From a virus, in the IMG/VR virus record IMGVR_UViG_3300031758_000630, positions 1 through 22,332 of that record: DNA of 22,332 bases. The stretch is one strand, 5' to 3'. The position numbers and the translations under genes are program-made. Below, one piece after another: positions 5,640 through 12,530 of this stretch (within the stretch, counting starts at the first letter, position 1; each line of letters opens with the position of its first letter). Below the pieces are notes generated by a model, which was not told the DNA's origin, did no database searches, and worked only from the letters and a program-made list of their open reading frames with translations.

Positions 5640-7091
5640 CTAACTCTGCTCTGGATTAATCTGCTCAATAATGCTATTTGTCTGCTGTTCGTTTAGCCCA
5701 CCATTGGGCAATTCGTTAAGAACTTGCGCCCTATCTCCAAAGAGAGCAGAGAGAACTCCTGAACTCCCAGAGCGTTCAGCGGTGATTCTAATGGTCTCTT
5801 TTGACTGGTCTAACTTGTTAATTTGTTCCAGCATTTTAAAGAACCTGTCGATTTCTTGACCCACATTCGGGTCAGGATAACCACCATTTAAGTCCTCTGT
5901 AAACTTGGCGAATGCCACTCGCTGCCCTTGTATTTCAAGGAAAGCGTTGATTAGAGCCTTAAGTTGTTCCTTAGTCTTTAACTCCACAGGTAGGTTAAAA
6001 GCGCACACGCTATCAGGCTTGGCAGCAGGGCAAGTGTCCTTGACAAAACAGGTGTTACATTGACGCAGGCTCGTGCCATTAGAACGCGTGACCGGCACTT
6101 CTTTAAGGACATCAACGCCCTTGTCATCGGTCTCTATTACCCTATTAAAATCTATATTTAAGACGGGCAAAGTGGTAATTTCGTCTGGGTTTCGTGGATT
6201 AAGTTTCCGCATACCAGACCCCCTCTTAGTAACATCATTAGTAGGTGTTTCCGCTTTTTGTGGGGGTAGTGAATCATCACTATTAGTAACTAACTCCATT
6301 TTATTATTCCAAGCCTCTAACTGTTGATACGACCAAATTGCTAACCTAGATACCTCTACAGCGTCATCGGCTAATATTTTATCAAAGTCTAAGCCAGCCT
6401 GTTCGTATACAGCCTTGTATCTACTGCGGGCTTGTTCTTTCATACGCTTCGGGTAGCGAGTCAAGGTGTTGGCGTGCCACACAATAGTCTCGCCCCTCAT
6501 CATAGGCGACAGCCAAGCCAGCGTGCCAGCGGTTTTAAATGGCGAATTACGCATTAAATCGGGCTTTGCCATACCTACTGTGTGAAACTGTGTCCCGTGG
6601 CGCTCAGAATACAGTCTCATCTTTGCTGCCATACTAGGGTCTGTTTCGTATTCTGAGGCAGGAATTAGGACATTTAAATACCTAGTTGCTAGGCTTTCTA
6701 GGTCTCCGCCGTCATATACAACCGCCAGCTTCTCCTCCTGGACTTCTGCCCAGCACGACTGCCGCTGCTCTTCTTTGAAGCCCTCGGGCAAAAGTGGGTG
6801 CGACACCTCTGTAAATAGGGTAATCCTATCTAGGTTCTCCGCAATAAAAGTTTCATAGTCAGCGCTGAACTCAACCAGCTCTGATTCGGTCAGCGTAGCG
6901 GTGGCAGGGATTCCAGGATAGACATAAATATCGGTGTTTTCAGCAAAATAGTTGCTTAATAAATACTGTTTTGTCTTTGGCAAGCCGCGTTTAATTAATC
7001 CCCAGACGCTTACGCCCACCGCGGATGCGGCCGCCTTCTCGAGTATCTGTCGGTTGCTAGGTATCTCAGCACCTAAATATATTATTTTCAA
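5640..7091 (-). CDS. Unknown two-part protein: possible TIM-barrel-like N-terminus plus C-terminal cysteine cluster
   Basis: A 483-residue soluble protein. Residues 1-260 show alternating hydrophobic strands and helices (strand-like segments near 54-58, 89-94, 121-126, 168-173 and 190-205). They remind me of the beta/alpha barrels of phage tRNA-guanine-transglycosylase-like proteins, but no catalytic motif is certain. A low-complexity linker (about 265-300) leads to a four-cysteine cluster, C345-x2-C348-x5-C354-x8-C363, able to bind zinc or an Fe-S cluster. A helical tail follows, with GQRVAF and GSSGVLSALFG. The start is TTG in a TTGA overlap with the upstream HAD-like gene, with GGGAGA about 10 nt before it. 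It is the last gene of the leftward operon, after a nucleotidyltransferase and a HAD-like protein, which suggests a nucleotide-related pathway. Function unknown. Confidence 0.75.
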   Translation of the reverse strand: MKIIYLGAEIPSNRQILEKAAASAVGVSVWGLIKRGLPKTKQYLLSNYFAENTDIYVYPGIPATATLTESELVEFSADYETFIAENLDRITLFTEVSHPLLPEGFKEEQRQSCWAEVQEEKLAVVYDGGDLESLATRYLNVLIPASEYETDPSMAAKMRLYSERHGTQFHTVGMAKPDLMRNSPFKTAGTLAWLSPMMRGETIVWHANTLTRYPKRMKEQARSRYKAVYEQAGLDFDKILADDAVEVSRLAIWSYQQLEAWNNKMELVTNSDDSLPPQKAETPTNDVTKRGSGMRKLNPRNPDEITTLPVLNIDFNRVIETDDKGVDVLKEVPVTRSNGTSLRQCNTCFVKDTCPAAKPDSVCAFNLPVELKTKEQLKALINAFLEIQGQRVAFAKFTEDLNGGYPDPNVGQEIDRFFKMLEQINKLDQSKETIRITAERSGSSGVLSALFGDRAQVLNELPNGGLNEQQTNSIIEQINPEQS

Positions 7092-7543
7092 ACCCTTTTA
7101 TCTCCCATTAGTAGGTCTACCTGTCGGTCTAACTCACCTACGAGCTCATCCCACTTCTTCTTGCCATCCCGACCATCTGGGCGGAACTTAGCACTTAGGT
7201 ATATTGGGTGTAGGAATAATAGGGTTTTAACGCCCTTTTCTAATAATTGTTTAGCCAAGTCCACGTCGGCTGTGATAACCAGATGCACTGGCCCCTGGGC
7301 CTGCTGGTGCTGCACCTTGAGGATATCCTTGTCCTCATACTCACCTACAGTAGCGTTAGATATAAAGTTGTCTACCGATACTAATTTGTGTTCTTTACAC
7401 CAGCGAGCGGCTTCTTCTGCGTCATCGCACGCTATAGATACGATACCGTTTACATCAAGGGATTTGTAAAGCGAGATGCCCTCAAAGATTGGGACTTTGG
7501 TCTCTGAACGCATTACCCCGTCTAAAAATACAACTATTGCCAC
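7088..7543 (-). CDS. HAD-like protein lacking the nucleophilic aspartate
   Basis: A 151-residue protein whose opening VVFLDGV matches motif I of the HAD superfamily (hhDxDGV), but the first Asp, the nucleophile, is Phe (F6); D8 is kept. A downstream HLVITADVDLA segment (about 87-97), GVKTLLFLHP and FRPDGRDGKKKWDEL are consistent with later parts of a small HAD fold. A phosphatase needs the first Asp, so this protein is probably non-catalytic or acts differently. It overlaps the downstream 5640-7091 gene by TTGA and starts at ATG 16 nt after the nucleotidyltransferase gene. The frame is clearly coding; the HAD call is moderate. Confidence 0.65.
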   Translation of the reverse strand: MAIVVFLDGVMRSETKVPIFEGISLYKSLDVNGIVSIACDDAEEAARWCKEHKLVSVDNFISNATVGEYEDKDILKVQHQQAQGPVHLVITADVDLAKQLLEKGVKTLLFLHPIYLSAKFRPDGRDGKKKWDELVGELDRQVDLLMGDKRV

Positions 7544-7559
7544 GACTATTTATTTCTTT

Positions 7560-8450
7560 CTACTGGTTGTAGGTTGCTGCTCGCCTAATCAGCGTAGCGG
7601 CATCTGGTAAGTCCACTCCGTATGTGGAGCGCTGTGCTTCTGCGTCACGGGCTTCCATCTCTTTTTTTATAGCCCGAAGCGCATTGACTACGCCTAGTTT
7701 TTTACCTGATTGCCAGCGGTAATTGGCAAAGTCTGAATATCCCTTGCCATTTGGGCCGAAAGCATTAGCCCTGTTGCCGTGTATGTCTTCATACAGCGTG
7801 ATGGCCTGCGACGAAGCAATACGCATTTCTGAGCGAGCATTAGCCTTTACAGCATCGTTGGTTGCTTGGTCATATTTATTTCTAGCGGCTATGAACTTAG
7901 TCATAATATTAATTGCCGCTTCTCTGTCTTTATTAGAAAAAGCGTCAAACTCTGGGATTGCCTGTTGCCCCTGTAGTGATGGGGCTACTACCCACTCGTC
8001 ATCTAACAGTGCGTAGGCAGCGTATGGCTTGCTCTCGATAATATTTGCGTTAAGTATGGCAAAGAAGGTTAGTTCAAAGGTGTCTAGGAACAACTCGCTA
8101 ATAGGGTGCAGGTCTTGTCTAAAACCCTCGTTAATCTCATCGGCAATCTCTTTGTCACTAAAGCCTCGGAACTTATTATTTGAGGCGCGAAAGCGGGTGA
8201 AATCAATAGCGACTTGGCAGTCCAAGTCTCCCGGCTCTCTGTTAGCGGCCCACTGATACGAGACTCCGGAGCCGGTTAGCCAGGCAGTCATCCAACCATC
8301 AGCGCCAGTGTAGTTAGCGTTTAAATGGTTTAATAGCAACTGCAAAATAGCAGAACGAATTGAACTATCTAGTTTTCCGTTGCGGAACAGCCGCGGGTCT
8401 AGCGTGGATGACGGCTCACTAAAATAGGAGGTCTCTGTTTCTTGTAGCAA
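7560..8450 (-). CDS. Nucleotidyltransferase-fold protein
   Basis: A 296-residue protein with the signature of the DNA polymerase beta-like nucleotidyltransferase superfamily: G60-S61 in LTGSGVSYQW, then D75-L-D77 in REPGDLDCQVAIDF. The second half is largely helical (EFDAFSNKDREAAINIM onward). Such enzymes transfer a nucleotide to RNA, protein or small molecules; the substrate here is unknown. Translation starts at TTG 8450, right after the TAA of the previous gene, with GAGG 5 nt upstream. No closer in-frame ATG has a ribosome site. It is the first of three genes (with the HAD-like and barrel/cysteine proteins) that form the left end of the leftward transcript. Confidence 0.7.
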   Translation of the reverse strand: MLQETETSYFSEPSSTLDPRLFRNGKLDSSIRSAILQLLLNHLNANYTGADGWMTAWLTGSGVSYQWAANREPGDLDCQVAIDFTRFRASNNKFRGFSDKEIADEINEGFRQDLHPISELFLDTFELTFFAILNANIIESKPYAAYALLDDEWVVAPSLQGQQAIPEFDAFSNKDREAAINIMTKFIAARNKYDQATNDAVKANARSEMRIASSQAITLYEDIHGNRANAFGPNGKGYSDFANYRWQSGKKLGVVNALRAIKKEMEARDAEAQRSTYGVDLPDAATLIRRAATYNQ

Positions 8451-8654
8451 TTAATCCTCATCGTCTTCTTTTAACGCCTTTGGTTTTGGCGCTTCACGTC
8501 GTGCTGGTTTCTCGGGGTCGTCTGTAATTGGTGTAACATATCCACAAGCCGTGTGGGAATTAGCAAAGCGGTTTGCCATTAACAAGGTAAAGGTGTCATT
8601 GACACCATCTAGCTGCAATATAGCACCGCATTGGCAAGACATTTCAACAAACAT
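8451..8654 (-). CDS. Small Cys/His protein with charged tail
   Basis: A 67-residue protein with C7-x-C9 in the first ten residues and H34-x2-C37-G near the middle, a possible zinc site. It then has a Pro/Lys-rich linker and an acidic end (KEDDED). ATG 8654 has AGGA about 10 nt upstream. The TAA stop abuts the TTG start of the nucleotidyltransferase gene, so the two are probably co-translated. Family not recognised. Confidence 0.6.
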   Translation of the reverse strand: MFVEMSCQCGAILQLDGVNDTFTLLMANRFANSHTACGYVTPITDDPEKPARREAPKPKALKEDDED

Positions 8655-8674
8655 TTGTGGGCATCCTAACGCTA

Positions 8675-8941
8675 TTATTTGGCTTTTCGCCTATTAATAG
8701 CATCTCTCATACTGGCACTAATCCGCTGGCTATCCTCGACATAACCTTGCTTTATTTCTCGTAGAATCAAGTCAGCAATCTCCTGCGCTGTAACGACATC
8801 TAGGACCTGCTGGCAGGCGTGCTTGATGTCTAGGACGCTAGCCAGCCGCTCAGTCTCAAACGGCTGAGTGATATCGCTAACCGCTGTCCAAGACCCGTCC
8901 TGCTCTTGAACCATTAGAAAGGCAGCCTTGTAGTTAGACAT
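8675..8941 (-). CDS. Hypothetical protein
   Basis: An 88-residue soluble protein, mostly helical after an N-terminal stretch with FLMVQEQDGSW. The C-terminus is basic (INRRKAK). ATG shares its A with the TAA stop of the upstream gene (TAATG), a coupled junction. No family was recognised; coding status rests on gene packing and a normal amino-acid profile. Confidence 0.6.
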   Translation of the reverse strand: MSNYKAAFLMVQEQDGSWTAVSDITQPFETERLASVLDIKHACQQVLDVVTAQEIADLILREIKQGYVEDSQRISASMRDAINRRKAK

Positions 8942-9453
8942 TAGTTATACAGCCCGCCAGCCTCGTAGGCCTTCTTTTGGTTAAACATCTTTACAGGGCA
9001 GAAGTCGCAAAGGTAAACCTTTGGGCCGCTGCCGATAGTAGGCAGGCCAGCGTCTCTACGCTCTTTCTCAGTCTTAGGTGACAGCCACTTCTTCTCAGAC
9101 TTGTAGTCTGGGCACTGACCCTTAGGGCGCTGGTGGTCTCTGAAGCAGTTCATAGCGTCTTCAGCAAACTGGCTCTTGGTCTCGTAGAACTTGGTTCCAA
9201 ACGAGTTAAGTCCCGAGCCTACTCTGTCGTGGATTTGCTCGATTACGGCCTTCTTCATCTCTGGAGCCATCCAGATACCCTTTGGAACGTTCCACAGCAC
9301 GCCATAGTGGGTGTCGCTGTGACGCTCGGCCGCAATAGTTAGAAGGACGTCGCCAGGGTCTTCGTCAGCACCGGGCAGCTCCTCAATAGTCGAGCAGGTA
9401 CGGCAGACTAATAGGCGAAAATGGGGTTCTTGTTCAGCAAGTGGATTGTTCAT
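8941..9453 (-). CDS. Hypothetical cysteine/histidine-rich metal-binding protein
   Basis: A 170-residue protein with several metal-ligand pairs: C17-x2-C20, H45 and H49, C103-x3-H107-x6-C114, and C149-x2-C152. A central conserved-looking stretch includes VLWNVPKGIW. The number of ligands suggests two zinc sites, or a zinc and an Fe-S site. ATG 9453 has an excellent ribosome site (TAGGAG, 7 nt), and a 62-nt AT-rich gap precedes it, the longest gap nearby. A TAGGCT at 9480-9485 on this strand could be a -10, but no good -35 is present. The first GTAC of the window lies in this gene (9398). Family not recognised. Confidence 0.65.
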   Translation of the reverse strand: MNNPLAEQEPHFRLLVCRTCSTIEELPGADEDPGDVLLTIAAERHSDTHYGVLWNVPKGIWMAPEMKKAVIEQIHDRVGSGLNSFGTKFYETKSQFAEDAMNCFRDHQRPKGQCPDYKSEKKWLSPKTEKERRDAGLPTIGSGPKVYLCDFCPVKMFNQKKAYEAGGLYN

Positions 9454-9515
9454 ATTGTGCTCCTAACAGATAGACCGTCAGCCTATCACATAACTACAAA
9501 TAATAAAAATTAAAA

Positions 9516-10217
9516 CTAGGCTGCGCCTTGTCTTAATCCTTCCTGCAACTCGGCATTTCTTGAGGCTTTTGCAGCGGTTCTTTGAACGGCACGCTCACCT
9601 GGGGCGTCGCGGTAATTCTTACCCGCTGGGTCTCCCTTAGCAGTGCAGTCTGTGCAAGTAATCTCTGAGGTGTTGTTGTTACAACCCGGGGTAGCACAAC
9701 GCTGGCTGTCTAGGCCACTTCCGCCGCCGTATTGGGATATAACGCCAATAGTTGAGCGGTCTTTCTCTTCCTGAGACGTAGTGTTCTTTGTAATTCTTCC
9801 GCCGCCTTCTCTAGTCTTTTTGACTACATCTAGGCGCCTCTGGGCGGCTGCGGCTTCAGATAGCTGTCGTGATGTGGCTCTAGGTAGTGGGGCGTCATCG
9901 CCTTTAAATACTTTAGGGTCTTCGACGACGCCTTTTTCAATGTCTCTAGCCTGTGGCTTGTAAGGTGTCCAGTCTACTCGTCGTGTTCTAGACGCAAATG
10001 GGTCGCCTTCTTTTGCCATCATAGCCCTAAAGTCTGCCCTAGCCGATGACTCAATGTCCTCCTGGCTCTGACCACGGCGGCTTGGGTCCACGTTCTCAAT
10101 GAGGTCCTCGGACGCAACTAGAGTATTTTGCTTTTTCTTGTTACCCTTGGCAATTAGGTGGCGCTCGTACTCGCTAGGGGTTCCTCGCCTAGTCGCTGAA
10201 GTTTTTCTAACTGCCAT
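9516..10217 (-). CDS. Basic, mostly disordered protein with a zinc knuckle
   Basis: A 233-residue hydrophilic protein, very rich in Arg, Lys, Ala and Gly and likely unstructured over residues 1-165. A four-cysteine knuckle follows, C174-x4-C179-x8-C188-x2-C191, then a basic tail. Start ATG has AAGGAAAG 6 nt upstream. It belongs to a run of seven or eight small, low-complexity basic or Ala/Gly-rich proteins on this strand (9516-12513). Such proteins could be internal virion or DNA-condensing components; that is inference. Family not recognised. Confidence 0.6.
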   Translation of the reverse strand: MAVRKTSATRRGTPSEYERHLIAKGNKKKQNTLVASEDLIENVDPSRRGQSQEDIESSARADFRAMMAKEGDPFASRTRRVDWTPYKPQARDIEKGVVEDPKVFKGDDAPLPRATSRQLSEAAAAQRRLDVVKKTREGGGRITKNTTSQEEKDRSTIGVISQYGGGSGLDSQRCATPGCNNNTSEITCTDCTAKGDPAGKNYRDAPGERAVQRTAAKASRNAELQEGLRQGAA

Positions 10218-10261
10218 GATTACTTTCCTTGGTTATGTTTGCGCGATGCTTATTAAGTTTA

Positions 10262-10624
10262 TTACTTCTGAGCTGCTCTTTGTGCGGCAATTTTTTTTGC
10301 CATATAGAAACTCATTTTTTTCTTTGGTTTAGGTGGGGCTTGCATTGCTGCTATTTGAGTCGCGTTATCTTGGATGAATTGTTTAGCCGCCGCAGACTTC
10401 TCAGCGTCTTTTGCTTTATCTGCTCTAATTTCAGCAATTTCAGCCTTAGTATCGACTTCTTTTACGTTACCCGGCTTCGTTGCCGTATACCTGCCTGTAG
10501 CAGGGTCGGGGCTTAATTCGTCTAAAGTTACTCGTCTTGGTTTAGCAAAATCAAACCCGATGGAGTCAGCTGACCGTCGTGCTGACGCACTATCGGTGTT
10601 TAGCTGGGGCTCCTTGGGTTCCAC
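10262..10624 (-). CDS. Small basic, helical, Ala/Lys-rich protein
   Basis: A 120-residue protein with a long charged helix (about 60-95: EIAEIRADKAKDAEKSAAA) and a Lys-rich end containing PPKPKKK and MAKKIAAQRAAQK. The start is GTG 10624, 2 nt after the previous stop; the ribosome site is weak, so re-initiation is likely. Composition suggests a nucleic-acid-binding or virion protein. No family recognised, and start uncertain. Confidence 0.5.
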   Translation of the reverse strand: MEPKEPQLNTDSASARRSADSIGFDFAKPRRVTLDELSPDPATGRYTATKPGNVKEVDTKAEIAEIRADKAKDAEKSAAAKQFIQDNATQIAAMQAPPKPKKKMSFYMAKKIAAQRAAQK

Positions 10625-10626
10625 AA

Positions 10627-10833
10627 TTACTTGCCTGGGTTTACCTTGTTTGGGTCTTCGCTGTTTACAAAACCGTAGTTCATGTATGGGTGTAGACCCG
10701 CACGGTTTGCCTTTACGGTCTGGTCGCCTGCGCCAGGCTGTACCTGGGTGTTAGGGCGTGCCTTGCGGTACTTGCCGTCAGTTGCGCCTTCTAGTAGGCC
10801 CTGGTTCTCTGAACGTGACTGGTTTACTGCCAT
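10627..10833 (-). CDS. Small hydrophilic protein
   Basis: A 68-residue hydrophilic, Asn/Gly/Pro-rich protein with no predicted membrane segment and little predicted structure. ATG has a very good ribosome site, AAGGAG with 7-nt spacing. Its C-terminal PYMNYGFVNSEDPNK has the look of a short structural or peptide-like segment. No family recognised. Confidence 0.6.
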   Translation of the reverse strand: MAVNQSRSENQGLLEGATDGKYRKARPNTQVQPGAGDQTVKANRAGLHPYMNYGFVNSEDPNKVNPGK

Positions 10834-10843
10834 GATTTTCTCC

Positions 10844-11056
10844 TTACGCCATCCTGTTGGCGATTTGGTTTGCTGCCTTACGTCGTGAACAACTCTGGCA
10901 GAGGTCGGAATTTAATGCCTGAACTGGGTTTAAATACACTCCACAGTCTGGACATGGCTTGCTGCCGTTGTAGACAGTTTTGTCTAGGCCAGCTGGATAA
11001 GGCGTAGGATAAGCAACGCCGTCGCCTTCTGGGTCTATGTATTTTAACTGGGCCAT
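10844..11056 (-). CDS. Small zinc-ribbon protein
   Basis: A 70-residue protein with C35-x2-C38 and C53-x2-C56 (KPCPDCG and LCQSCSRRK), a simple zinc ribbon, after a Pro/Tyr-rich start. The ATG lacks a purine-rich ribosome site and is preceded by the AT-rich stretch AAAATATTTAA, so translation may depend on coupling to the upstream gene that ends 9 nt earlier. Function unknown. Confidence 0.55.
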   Translation of the reverse strand: MAQLKYIDPEGDGVAYPTPYPAGLDKTVYNGSKPCPDCGVYLNPVQALNSDLCQSCSRRKAANQIANRMA

Positions 11057-11065
11057 TTAAATATT

Positions 11066-11410
11066 TTACACTGTTCCTAGGGTATTGCGGCTCGTAGACT
11101 GAATAACATTTGGAACCTGCGAGTAATCGGTACGTTCCTGCGAGCGGCCCGAAACCTCGATGATATCCCTAACTCCGTAGGCTGATTTGATATAACCATA
11201 TTTTTTAGGGAACTTAGCTATTTGTGGCAGGTTAGGACGAACGTACTCCTGGACCTCTGCGGGTGTCATCCTGGCCACTTCCATGGCCTGGGTTAGTAAG
11301 CGCTCCTGATTGCTAGCGAACGGGCCAATGTACGCCTGCGGTGGGTACGCGGCGTACGGGTGTGCTTGCCATGGCCTGTTGCCATAGACACCGTTTGGAA
11401 TATTAGCCAC
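11066..11410 (-). CDS. Hypothetical Tyr/Pro-rich protein
   Basis: A 114-residue protein with a Tyr/Pro/Ala-rich first third (PYAAYPPQAY) and a helical middle containing MTPAEVQEYVRPNLPQI. Start GTG 11410 overlaps the stop of the upstream gene by 8 nt and has AGAGG 6 nt before it. The position inside the run of small low-complexity proteins suggests a shared role, possibly structural. No family recognised. Confidence 0.55.
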   Translation of the reverse strand: MANIPNGVYGNRPWQAHPYAAYPPQAYIGPFASNQERLLTQAMEVARMTPAEVQEYVRPNLPQIAKFPKKYGYIKSAYGVRDIIEVSGRSQERTDYSQVPNVIQSTSRNTLGTV

Positions 11411-11675
11411 CGTAGCCTCTACCTACCTGAAACTCTGCTACTTTTGCAACTGACTGGGATAGGTCTTCAGGGGCGGCTGCTTGCACTGGTTTGGGTGACG
11501 GCGCAGGCTTGTCTCCATCGCTGCTAACTGCTGCGCGGGTAATCATACGGCCTGTCGCGTTACCGGCGGTTTCTGTAAAGGCTGCGGTTCTAGACGCTCC
11601 CTGTGCAATCTTAGGCGCGGCTCCAACAATTCCTCGGCCTACTCCGGCTAGTATTGCTGCTATTGGTAATGCCAT
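11403..11675 (-). CDS. Ala/Gly-rich small protein, possibly amphipathic
   Basis: A 90-residue protein that opens with a hydrophobic, Gly-rich stretch (IAAILAGVGRGIVGAA) too polar and Gly-rich for a certain membrane helix. It continues with Ala/Thr/Gly repeats and ends in a Pro/Ala linker. ATG 11675 has AGAAAGG 8 nt upstream. It resembles its neighbour at 11690-11977 in composition. Such sequences occur in phage internal or membrane-active virion proteins, but I recognise no family. Confidence 0.55.
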   Translation of the reverse strand: MALPIAAILAGVGRGIVGAAPKIAQGASRTAAFTETAGNATGRMITRAAVSSDGDKPAPSPKPVQAAAPEDLSQSVAKVAEFQVGRGYGG

Positions 11676-11689
11676 TGGTTATTACCTTT

Positions 11690-11977
11690 CTAGGCGTTGT
11701 CGTCTTTTTTGCCGATGCCGTGTATAAAGTTCTGGGTTCTACCGATGGCTTCTTGCACTGCCCCAGTAATTGCTGGCTTTGCTTTCCTTATTCCAGATGC
11801 GGCTGCGTCATACGCCTGGCCTACTACTCGGTCTCTAGCACCACCAAAACTTGGTACACCAGCACCGCCGACTGCGGCTTGGGTAATCTCCCTACCCGTT
11901 CCGCCTTCTTTTGCCTTTTTAATTCCGGCTGTTACAGCTCCTGCGGCTGCGGCTGCGATATTTTTCTTAATTGGCAT
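11690..11977 (-). CDS. Ala/Gly-rich small protein with an internal pseudo-repeat
   Basis: A 95-residue basic protein. A segment near residues 13-23 (AGAVTAGIKKAK) resembles one near 58-66 (AAASGIRKAK), each followed by a Gly-containing helix, so the protein may consist of two related amphipathic units. It starts 2 nt after the preceding gene's TAA with a poor ribosome site (GGGTG), probably by re-initiation. Function unknown; a membrane-interacting or DNA-binding virion role is only a guess. Confidence 0.55.
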   Translation of the reverse strand: MPIKKNIAAAAAGAVTAGIKKAKEGGTGREITQAAVGGAGVPSFGGARDRVVGQAYDAAASGIRKAKPAITGAVQEAIGRTQNFIHGIGKKDDNA

Positions 11978-11979
11978 AC

Positions 11980-12513
11980 TTACACCCAGTTCGGTCTCAT
12001 GCTTCGCAACTGTGACTGTCGCTTGCTGTTTAGTTCATACGGCGCGTTAGATTTTACTGACGGCCCGGCCTTACCGTCATTAGGAAGGTGGGGGGCAGGG
12101 GCTAATCTAAAATCTGGTGTAAATCGTGGGGCAGCCATGCCTTTTCGAGCTGCTGACATCTGGCGCTTAATTCCTCGGTCCATAGATAGTTCGCGAGGTA
12201 GGTAATAGTCGTTGGGGTCAATACGCTCACCGCGGTGAACACCACGCTGGTATCCACGCTGGGTTGCTCGAACTTTTAGCCCGTTTAGTACCTGCTCAGA
12301 TACGCTGTTAGGGCGGCCACGGTCATCGCGGCGTGTGCGGATAGTTCCTAGGTAACCATCTGGGTATTCTGCAGATGGTTCGCGTCCCACACCCATGCGT
12401 AGGAAATCCATCTCGGAACGCGCGACAGGCGTACCACCGCCACCATAGTTGGTGTAAGTGCCATAAAGGCCATTAGCGCCTAGGGATTGTACGTTCTGAT
12501 GTGGTCCAGCCAT
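11980..12513 (-). CDS. Basic Gly/Arg-rich protein
   Basis: A 177-residue protein, Arg- and Gly-rich (for example TRRDDRGRPN and RGYQRGVHRGER), with little hydrophobic core and a C-terminal basic tail. The first ATG, 12513, has no ribosome site: the upstream 17 nt are AT-only in their centre. This is unusual next to genes with strong sites. The next in-frame ATG would remove 35 residues. First of the run of low-complexity proteins in transcription order, directly after the metallophosphoesterase. Family not recognised. Confidence 0.55.
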   Translation of the reverse strand: MAGPHQNVQSLGANGLYGTYTNYGGGGTPVARSEMDFLRMGVGREPSAEYPDGYLGTIRTRRDDRGRPNSVSEQVLNGLKVRATQRGYQRGVHRGERIDPNDYYLPRELSMDRGIKRQMSAARKGMAAPRFTPDFRLAPAPHLPNDGKAGPSVKSNAPYELNSKRQSQLRSMRPNWV

Positions 12514-12530
12514 ATCATAAGTTTATTAAT

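Noticed and set aside
5640-7091. Small terminase subunit, from the C-terminal cysteine cluster and helical tail
   Set aside because: The protein is far too long, no large terminase or portal gene is nearby, and my memory of such a cysteine pattern in terminase proteins is not firm enough.
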